The translations under genes were made by a program, and so were the position numbers. The notes beneath the pieces were generated by a model. That model did not search any database and had not been told where the DNA came from. It worked only from the letters and a program-made list of their open reading frames with translations. DNA of 27,627 nucleotides from an uncultured Bacillota bacterium (GTDB taxonomy: Bacteria > Bacillota > Clostridia > Lachnospirales > CAG-274): NCBI GenBank assembly GCA_958426775.1, contig CATZZP010000025.1, forward strand, positions 1-27,627. Reading direction: 5' to 3'. Below, in pieces: positions 22,156 to 27,627 of this stretch; position 1 is the first letter of the stretch; each line of letters starts with the position of its first letter.

Positions 22156-23820
22156 TTAAAAAAATTTTTCTAATATATTTCGGGCTATTATTAATGCCTT
22201 GCCTCCGTCTGTACCGTTCCCACCTTCAATTCGACAGGAAAATCCGTATACCGTTCCGTTACTTTCATAAACTCCGTTAAACCAACCGTTTACGGTTTTT
22301 CCGTCAACCTGACCTGTACCCGTTTTACCGTAAAATCCGTTGCCAAGGTTAATTGAATTTATAACAGCCTTTATATTTTCCTCATTACAATTAAAAGAAT
22401 TTGTATATAGCTGTGCATATAACCTTGCCTGCTCCATGGGAGATATTTTTAATGAACCTTCAAGCCAGTAGGTATTAAAGCTATTTACAATACTTCCGTT
22501 TCCGTATCCTATAGTCTTTAAAAAGCTTTCGGTATCCGCCCCTGCAAGCCTGCTGTCCAAGTCCGTAAAATACCAGTTTACGCTGTTTTCCATAGCAGTT
22601 TTTAAATTATGGTCCTTGTTCCATTCCTTAAAATAATAATTACTGCCATTCCAGCTTAGGGTATTGCTGTCTACTGAAATAATGCCTTTTTCCAAGGCAT
22701 TTAAGGCAATAAAGGGCTTGTAGGTTGAATTAGGCGAAACCCTTTTACGGGCAGATTGTTCATTATATACCATATAGCTGTCAGTCTGTAAATTGTAAAG
22801 CACAAAGCACCCCTTGCCATCGTTAAAATATTCCGAAAGCTCAATATAGCTTAAATTGTCAATATCCCCCCTGTATTTGCTGTTTAAGCTGTAACCAAAG
22901 CTATTAACCGTAACTGCAGTTATTATCCCAAGGGTACATATAAGCACAAAAGCTCCCTTACTTAATTCAGCCGAAAAATTTTTACCCTCTGTAGACAGAG
23001 CTGTAATTCTGCTATGTATATCTCTTTTAGAGCCTAAAATACCGCTAACAAGCCAAAAACCGCCTTTGCCCGAAGCAAAATTTATTATAGTTTTTCCGTA
23101 TTCCTTATAATCACCATCATAAGAGGCAGAGGTATTGTCGCAATATATTTCCATAGCCAACCTTAGCCTATTTAATGACACACGTATTAAAGGGTTAAAC
23201 CAATATATAATCCTTAATGCACATATAATATAATTTTGAGCTATATCCTTATGTCTGTGATGAGTAAGCTCGTGGTAAAAAATATGCTTTAGGGTTTTAT
23301 CATCAGCCTCTGTCAGATAAGAGGGTATAACAACCTTATGTCTTAATATACCAAAGGAAAAGGGGTATTTTATACTGTCCCCTGCATAAAGCTCTCCCCT
23401 GATACCTACTCTTTCACAGCAGGCAGTAAAGCAAGAGCTGTTAAATTTAACGCAAGCCTTAAGCCTGGATTTTATTACAACAAAGCCTATAGCAACGTAT
23501 ATTAATTCAAATATTACTCCTGTTATCCATATATAAAACCAAAGCCTGTATGAAGAAACCGAAGTATACAAATCCTTATACTCAATTGTCCCCATAGAGG
23601 GTGACATTTCTCCGTTTGATATTTGAGCTGAAATATGGGGTTTATAATCAAAATCAGGTACAAAATCAGGCACAATAGGCACAAGCAACAAAAAAATCAA
23701 GGTTAAATATATCAGATAACCGAAAAAGGGGGATATTTTTCTTCCCGCAAGCCTGCTTATTGTCAGCAAAGCCATACAATAAACAGAAATTATAATATTG
23801 ACAATAATAAATCTGTCCAT
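22156..23820 (-). CDS. blaR1: BlaR1-type beta-lactam sensor/signal transducer
   Basis: This 554-residue membrane protein senses beta-lactams outside the cell and triggers loss of the BlaI repressor. It has N-terminal membrane helices (~5-22, 34-50, 92-117) and an M56 metalloprotease loop with His183-Glu-Leu-Thr-His187. A further membrane helix lies at ~288-308. The C-terminal class D-like penicillin-binding domain shows Ser365-Thr-Tyr-Lys368, Ser413-Val-Asn415, Tyr439-Gly-Asn441 and Lys499-Thr-Gly501. The SVN form at the second motif is that of BlaR/MecR sensors, unlike the SxV of the enzyme downstream. The start is 3 bp after the blaI stop. The sensor domain and the neighbouring enzyme are clearly related. 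Confidence 0.95.
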   Translation of the reverse strand: MDRFIIVNIIISVYCMALLTISRLAGRKISPFFGYLIYLTLIFLLLVPIVPDFVPDFDYKPHISAQISNGEMSPSMGTIEYKDLYTSVSSYRLWFYIWITGVIFELIYVAIGFVVIKSRLKACVKFNSSCFTACCERVGIRGELYAGDSIKYPFSFGILRHKVVIPSYLTEADDKTLKHIFYHELTHHRHKDIAQNYIICALRIIYWFNPLIRVSLNRLRLAMEIYCDNTSASYDGDYKEYGKTIINFASGKGGFWLVSGILGSKRDIHSRITALSTEGKNFSAELSKGAFVLICTLGIITAVTVNSFGYSLNSKYRGDIDNLSYIELSEYFNDGKGCFVLYNLQTDSYMVYNEQSARKRVSPNSTYKPFIALNALEKGIISVDSNTLSWNGSNYYFKEWNKDHNLKTAMENSVNWYFTDLDSRLAGADTESFLKTIGYGNGSIVNSFNTYWLEGSLKISPMEQARLYAQLYTNSFNCNEENIKAVINSINLGNGFYGKTGTGQVDGKTVNGWFNGVYESNGTVYGFSCRIEGGNGTDGGKALIIARNILEKFF

Positions 23821-23823
23821 AGC

Positions 23824-24192
23824 TTATTCCTTCTCATCAAGAATTTTTTTAAGCTGTTCAAGCTCCTCCTTAGTTAACATATCGTTTTCAATAAAATTCA
23901 TCACCATTTTATTTGCCGCACCACTGAAGAACTTGTTAATAAAGCTTTTACTCTGGGAACGAATATACTCGTCTTTGTTTACAAGAGAGGTATATACAAA
24001 TACTCTTCCGTTCTTTGTATGGCTTATAACACCCTTTTTTTCAAGTCTTGAAATAAGGGTTTGAATAGTACGAACATTCCATTGGCTGTCAGATAAGGCA
24101 CTGACAATATCATTAGTAGAGATAGGTGCATTCTCCCAAATTACCTTCATTACCTCAAGCTCAGCGTCAGTTATCTGAGGCATATTTGACAT
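23824..24192 (-). CDS. blaI: BlaI/MecI family repressor
   Basis: This 122-residue winged-helix repressor has DNA-binding helices around ISTNDIVSALSDSQWNVRTIQTLISRLEKKG in residues 24-54 and a C-terminal dimerisation region. The Asn-Phe bond cut during induction in staphylococcal BlaI/MecI is conserved here as Asn99-Phe100 in VMNFIEND. AAGGAG lies 7 nt before the ATG. It is the first gene of blaI-blaR1. An operator in its own promoter implies autorepression, and two more operators lie in front of the beta-lactamase gene. Confidence 0.95.
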   Translation of the reverse strand: MSNMPQITDAELEVMKVIWENAPISTNDIVSALSDSQWNVRTIQTLISRLEKKGVISHTKNGRVFVYTSLVNKDEYIRSQSKSFINKFFSGAANKMVMNFIENDMLTKEELEQLKKILDEKE

Positions 24193-24210
24193 AAAACCAC
24201 TCCTTATTAT

Positions 24211-24220
24211 TACATTTGTA
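24211..24220. promoter_or_regulatory. BlaI-type operator before blaI
   Basis: TACATTTGTA, flanked to make TTACATTTGTAA, matches the TACA-NN-TGTA dyad. It covers the expected transcription start just downstream of the -10. Confidence 0.88.
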
Positions 24221-24225
24221 ATATT

Positions 24226-24254
24226 ATTATATTCCCTCAGGCTTAATTAGTCAA
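24226..24254 (-). promoter_or_regulatory. Promoter of blaI-blaR1
   Basis: TTGACT (24254-24249) and TATAAT (24231-24226) are spaced 17 bp on the minus strand, directly upstream of the operator. Confidence 0.82.
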
Positions 24255-24285
24255 CAAAAAAACTCCCGAGAAATCTCAGGAGTTT
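24254..24285 (-). terminator. Terminator of cstA
   Basis: AAACTCC plus GAG pair with CTC plus GGAGTTT around one mismatch and an AAAT loop (24260-24285), followed on the minus strand by a T-run. It abuts the blaI -35. Confidence 0.85.
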
Positions 24286-24297
24286 AAAAAAATCTAT

Positions 24298-25998
24298 TTA
24301 AGCCTTAGCCGCTTTATTTTTCTTTACAACAGAAAAAATTGTTTCAACAACAACTGCTATGGAAAGAAGTATAAGTACACAAGATACAACAGGAATTGCA
24401 GGGTTCATTGTTGGGTCCTTAAGTATCCAACCCTGGTATATACCAAGAGCTAATGCCCAGTTTGACATAATAAACATAAATACGGCAGGGATAAAGGTTG
24501 CAAGCCATACCTTTGAGTCCTTTCTTGTGCTGTAAAGCCAGATTGTAACACCTATAAGAGCAAGAGCCGCAAGAAGCTGGTTAGATGCACCGAAGGTGTT
24601 CCAGAAAATCTTCCAAGCATACTGAATTTCACCCTCTGCATTTGCCTTAGTCTGGAAAATAAAGATAATAGGAATACCTACTGTAAGAACTGTACCTAAA
24701 ATCTTACCCTTTGTATCTCTCCAGCCCGTAATCTCTTCAATAATATATCTGCCAAGACGTGTACATACATCAAGAGTATCATAAACAAAGGTGGTAAATG
24801 CCATAAGACCAAAGCTTATACCAAAGGATGCAGGTACACCTATAAGCTCCATAAAGCTACCGATACCGGAAGCATAAATAAAGTTAGGAGCTTTTTTAAC
24901 TGTTTCATCATCTGCTGCTAAAATCATAACACAAACAATAGAAATAACGGCAACCATACCTTCAAGAAGCATTGCACCGTAGCCAATAGGCTTTGCGTCA
25001 GTTTCCTTATAAAGCTGTTTACTTGTAGTACCTGAGGATACCAAAGCATGGAAGCCCGAGCAGGCACCGCATGCTATAGTTATAAACAAAATAGGGAATA
25101 AGCTGTTTGTAGGTGATGGATTATCAGGCAACTTAAATGCAGGAAATTGAATTTCATAACCGCCGAATACTACACCGATAGCCGCAACTATAAGGGCAAT
25201 ATAGAGGAAGTAACCACCCAAAGCACCTCTTGGCTGAAGTAAAAGCCACATAGGCATAACAGCCGCAATAAGACAGTATGCAAGTATAAGCACACCCCAA
25301 ACCTTCTGAGCCATTACAGGGTCAGAAACAGGTAGCTCAACAGGCATATACTTACCTGCCCAGATAGCAAGACCTACAAGAGGAATAAAGATAAGAACCA
25401 CAATACCCTCTTTAACCTTAGCAAACTTAATAAGTAAGCCCATAATAATAGGTAAAATAAGGTACATAATAGAGGAGCTTGCTATAGCCGCACCTGCAAC
25501 CTGCTCGCCGTTTTCAAGAGTAACAATACCCTGGAATGAGGTAGCGGTTGTATCTGTAAAAGCTACTATAACATATACAATAGTAATCCAGATAAATGCC
25601 ATAAATAAGCCCCAGGCTCTCGGCGAAACGTAATCTCTTACAACCTCAGAAATTGACTTTGCCTTATGTCTGATAGAGGCAACAAGGGTACCCATATCAT
25701 GTACACCGCCTACAAATATTGAGCCGATAAGAACCCAAACCAAGGCAGGCACCCAACCAAAGAGTATAGCCGCCTGAATAGGTCCCGTAATAGGACCTGC
25801 CGCGGCAATAGCCGAGAAATGCTGACCTAAAAGCATACCCTTTTTAGCAGGCACATAGTCCACACCGTCGTTCATTTCCTGTGACGGTACAGGATTATTG
25901 TCGTCAAGTTGAAAAACTGTTTTGGTAAGAAATCTACCGTATGTAAGATAGCCTATACCTAAAAATAAGGCACATCCTACAACAATAAGTAATACCAT
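24298..25998 (-). CDS. cstA: CstA family transporter (carbon starvation protein A)
   Basis: This 566-residue multi-pass membrane protein belongs to the CstA family, whose members take up peptides or pyruvate under nutrient limitation. Characteristic stretches are VPAKKGMLLGQHFSAIAAAGPI near residue 45, GSIFVGGVHDMGTLVASIRH and the central SGTTSKQL; about sixteen hydrophobic segments are visible. It ends in a Lys/Ala tail (KKNKAAKA). Start 25998 is fixed by AAGGAGG 8 nt upstream; the open frame extends 33 codons further without support. It is monocistronic with a terminator. The exact substrate cannot be read from sequence. Confidence 0.93.
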   Translation of the reverse strand: MVLLIVVGCALFLGIGYLTYGRFLTKTVFQLDDNNPVPSQEMNDGVDYVPAKKGMLLGQHFSAIAAAGPITGPIQAAILFGWVPALVWVLIGSIFVGGVHDMGTLVASIRHKAKSISEVVRDYVSPRAWGLFMAFIWITIVYVIVAFTDTTATSFQGIVTLENGEQVAGAAIASSSIMYLILPIIMGLLIKFAKVKEGIVVLIFIPLVGLAIWAGKYMPVELPVSDPVMAQKVWGVLILAYCLIAAVMPMWLLLQPRGALGGYFLYIALIVAAIGVVFGGYEIQFPAFKLPDNPSPTNSLFPILFITIACGACSGFHALVSSGTTSKQLYKETDAKPIGYGAMLLEGMVAVISIVCVMILAADDETVKKAPNFIYASGIGSFMELIGVPASFGISFGLMAFTTFVYDTLDVCTRLGRYIIEEITGWRDTKGKILGTVLTVGIPIIFIFQTKANAEGEIQYAWKIFWNTFGASNQLLAALALIGVTIWLYSTRKDSKVWLATFIPAVFMFIMSNWALALGIYQGWILKDPTMNPAIPVVSCVLILLSIAVVVETIFSVVKKNKAAKA

Positions 25999-26097
25999 GA
26001 GAATAACCTCCTTTAATTGTTTAACCGAATGATATGCATACCTTGTGTAACATACCTGTTTATTTATCTTAATTATAATTCCATTATCTATATGCAA

Positions 26098-26446
26098 AAA
26101 AACGGAAAAATATCCTTCTAAGATAAAACTCGGTTATTTTTTTTGATTATATCAAATACTTAAAACCATTACAACGTGAAAAACTAACTAAATTTTTGCG
26201 AATTATTTATTAAAATTTTAACTGCAAAGTACATAGCCTGTATAACCACTACACTCCTAAATCTTCAATACTTCTTAATATGCCTAAATTTAAAAAAGCA
26301 GATATAATGTTTTTTTGACAGAGCTGTATCACAAGCTCACAAAATATAATATTTAATGGCATGCTTAAAAAAATATTGCAAATCATTAACAGAATTACGG
26401 GGTTGTACATATTATAGATTAAACCGAAAAGAAAGGAGGCGATAAT
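26098..26446. other. Divergent intergenic region between cstA and ymaF
   Basis: No gene is visible. The cstA leader lies at the left, with a TATAAT-like -10 on the minus strand but a poorly spaced -35. A small inverted repeat GAGCT/AGCTC occurs near 26322-26339. The right end holds the ymaF promoter. The rest is AT-rich without clear structure. Confidence 0.5.
26386..26415 (+). promoter_or_regulatory. Candidate promoter of ymaF
   Basis: TTAACA (26386-26391) and TATTAT (26410-26415) are spaced 18 bp, about 30 bp before the start codon. Confidence 0.5.
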
Positions 26447-26803
26447 ATGAATACAGATGTTAGATCAAAAGACTGGGATGAGCAAAAGCATGTACATGAA
26501 GTAACCGGCAGTACGGCAGTGTTTGATGAATGCGGCGAAGAATGTCACAATCATCGCTTCTGCACCGTATCAGGGGAAGCTAAGAAAAAAGGTAACAGCC
26601 ATGTGCATGAAATTAAGTTCCGCACCGATTTCTCCGATGGTCATTACCATGAATTCTGCGGCGAATCCTCAACTGCCATCGATGTAGGTAACGGCAAGCA
26701 TGTGCACTTTGCAAGTGCTTATACTGATTGCGAAGACGGTCACAGACACAAATTCCAGGTTGCATCATTAATTGACAGTCCAACTGACTTTAAATGCAAT
26801 TAA
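26447..26803 (+). CDS. YmaF family His-rich small protein
   Basis: The 118-residue protein has six His-x-His motifs at regular intervals (KHVHEV, CHNHRF, SHVHEI, HYHEFC, KHVHFA, HRHKFQ) plus several Cys, the pattern of the YmaF family known from Bacillus. The repeats alternate with short beta-like stretches, suggesting a small beta-fold with surface His pairs. Metal binding is plausible from composition but not shown. There is no signal peptide or membrane helix. AAAGGAGG lies 8 nt before the ATG. The gene stands alone with its own promoter and terminator; neighbours give no hint of function. Confidence 0.85.
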   Translation: MNTDVRSKDWDEQKHVHEVTGSTAVFDECGEECHNHRFCTVSGEAKKKGNSHVHEIKFRTDFSDGHYHEFCGESSTAIDVGNGKHVHFASAYTDCEDGHRHKFQVASLIDSPTDFKCN

Positions 26804-26811
26804 TTAGTTAC

Positions 26812-26837
26812 AAGCGTCCCCATAATAAGGGACGCTT
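26812..26837 (+). terminator. Terminator of ymaF
   Basis: AAGCGTCCC and GGGACGCTT form a perfect 9-bp stem with an 8-nt loop, followed by T. Confidence 0.8.
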
Positions 26838-27184
26838 TACATATAAATGAACTTCTCGACTTATCAATGTTTTTTAAAGCCTCCCAACATCCCTTTCAAA
26901 TTAAGCCCAAAACTCTTATAAATCTATTCTGACCTTACTTCCTCACTTTTTATCAAATTACGACACATTCAAATTATTTATATTCAAATATATCTGAAAA
27001 TTCCGTAACTATGCTTTACATCAGCAATAAGTAATATATAAAACCCTCTTTTACTTCACCCTGTCTTGACCTTAATACCGTTGTGCCATCATTTACTCAA
27101 ATATAATAATTATAATTATTAACCATATTTAATTATGCATTTACCTTCCTAAATATTTAGTACATTTGCCTTAAAAAAATCAAA
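26838..27184. other. AT-rich gene-free stretch, possibly decayed coding DNA
   Basis: No intact reading frame, RNA gene or clear repeat is visible over ~350 bp. On the minus strand, frames broken by stops give stretches such as RSRQGEVKEGF and IYKSFGLNLKGMLGGFKK that look protein-like and could be a worn mobile-element remnant. This is weak evidence. Confidence 0.3.
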
Positions 27185-27212
27185 AAAAGACTTCCCATAA
27201 GAGAAGTCTTTT
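27185..27212 (-). terminator. Terminator after the tRNA cluster
   Basis: AAAAGACTTC and GAAGTCTTTT form a perfect 10-bp stem with an 8-nt loop and a T-run on the minus strand, just after tRNA-Cys. Confidence 0.9.
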
Positions 27213-27214
27213 AA

Positions 27215-27286
27215 AGGCGACACCCAGATTCGAACTGGGGATCAGGGAGTTGCAGTCCCATGCCTTAGCCACTTGGCTATGTCGCC
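27215..27286 (-). tRNA. tRNA-Cys (GCA)
   Basis: A 72-nt cloverleaf: acceptor GGCGACA/TGTCGCC with discriminator U, anticodon loop CTGCAAC (anticodon GCA), and T-arm with GTTCGAATC. The 3' CCA is not encoded. Confidence 0.95.
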
Positions 27287-27300
27287 GTATTTATTACTGT

Positions 27301-27354
27301 CAGCATTATTATATGCTGAAATATAATAAAAATGCTTCTTTATAATAAGAAGCA
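27301..27354 (-). terminator. Two hairpins between tRNA-Glu and tRNA-Cys
   Basis: On the minus strand, TGCTTCTT/AAGAAGCA (27354-27333) is followed by five Ts and could terminate. A second stem CAGCAT/ATGCTG (27318-27301) follows. They may also guide tRNA processing, since no strong separate promoter for tRNA-Cys is evident. Confidence 0.55.
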
Positions 27355-27356
27355 GA

Positions 27357-27428
27357 TGACCCGTGGGGGAATCGAACCCCCGTTTTAGCCGTGAGAGGGC
27401 CACGTCTTAACCGCTTGACCAACGGGCC
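27357..27428 (-). tRNA. tRNA-Glu (CTC)
   Basis: A 72-nt cloverleaf: acceptor GGCCCGT/ACGGGTC with discriminator A, anticodon loop CTCTCAC (anticodon CUC), and T-arm GTTCGATTC. It resembles bacterial tRNA-Glu and reads GAG. CCA is not encoded. Confidence 0.93.
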
Positions 27429-27436
27429 ATAGAAAG

Positions 27437-27508
27437 CTCCCCGAGTAGGATTCGAACCTACGACCCTCCGGTTAACAGCCGGATGCTCTACCGCTGAGCT
27501 ATCGAGGA
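27437..27508 (-). tRNA. tRNA-Asn (GTT)
   Basis: A 72-nt cloverleaf: acceptor TCCTCGA/TCGGGGA with discriminator G, anticodon loop CTGTTAA (anticodon GUU), and T-arm GTTCGAATC. First gene of the minus-strand cluster; CCA is not encoded. Confidence 0.95.
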
Positions 27509-27528
27509 TTATTTGTAATACAAGCTAC

Positions 27529-27557
27529 ATTTTAGCATACAAATTAAATAAAGTCAA
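27529..27557 (-). promoter_or_regulatory. Promoter of the tRNA cluster
   Basis: TTGACT (27557-27552) and TAAAAT (27534-27529) are spaced 17 bp, starting about 15 bp before tRNA-Asn. Confidence 0.75.
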
Positions 27558-27627
27558 TATTTAATTAAGTATACTTTTGTACCTTTAAAACTGATTACGT
27601 ACCGCAAAGACATGCGGACACCGCAGG

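Noticed and set aside
25999..26097. Longer N-terminus of CstA
   Set aside because: The extra 33 codons are not hydrophobic, lack a ribosome binding site and overlap the likely leader; AAGGAGG fixes the start at 25998.
27612..27620. ATGCGGACA near the window end, 8 of 9 matching the agrB repeat
   Set aside because: A single 8/9 match is expected several times by chance on two strands of 27 kb, and no partner copy lies 21 bp upstream.

Overview
The window is AT-rich DNA from a low-GC Gram-positive anaerobe, most likely a member of the Clostridia (Lachnospiraceae-like). The signs are an L10 ribosomal leader RNA, a pth-mfd-hflX cluster, strong AGGAGG ribosome binding sites, consensus TTGACA/TATAAT promoters and an agr-type peptide quorum-sensing locus. 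Species cannot be named from the sequence alone.

Left end (1-4300, all on the minus strand). This is the accessory part. Read in the direction of transcription it is holin, N-acetylmuramoyl-L-alanine amidase, terminator, agrA (LytTR response regulator), agrC (GHKL sensor kinase), a regulatory gap, agrB (peptide-processing membrane protease) and agrD. The agrD gene (122-259, 45 codons) is very short. It encodes a Cys-less precursor in which Ser replaces the usual ring cysteine, so a lactone rather than a thiolactone signal is predicted. The gap between agrC and agrB carries two identical 9-bp direct repeats 21 bp apart, the layout of a LytTR/AgrA-type binding site, just upstream of a -35/-10 pair. 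The lysis pair beside it has no other phage genes in view. This agr plus holin/endolysin island is the best candidate in the window for a little-described system.

Middle (4300-21060). Minus strand: a DRE-TIM aldolase-like enzyme, a Gln-rich repeat protein, and yebC. Plus strand: a housekeeping run of rimO-pgsA-S41 protease, then pyrG-yibE/F, then a cytosolic-looking leucine-rich-repeat protein. Minus strand again: rplJ-rplL behind an L10 leader and attenuator, and the operon pth-mfd-hflX.

Right part (21165-27627). This holds an inducible beta-lactam resistance unit, blaI-blaR1-class D beta-lactamase, with three TACA-NN-TGTA operators: one at the blaI promoter and two at the bla promoter. BlaR1 should sense the drug, BlaI should be released, and both promoters should then fire. 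Next come cstA (peptide/pyruvate-type transporter family), a YmaF-family His-rich small protein on the plus strand, about 350 bp of gene-free AT-rich DNA, and a minus-strand tRNA cluster transcribed as Asn(GUU)-Glu(CUC)-Cys(GCA).

Coordinates were read by eye. Protein assignments rest on motif recognition without database searches.
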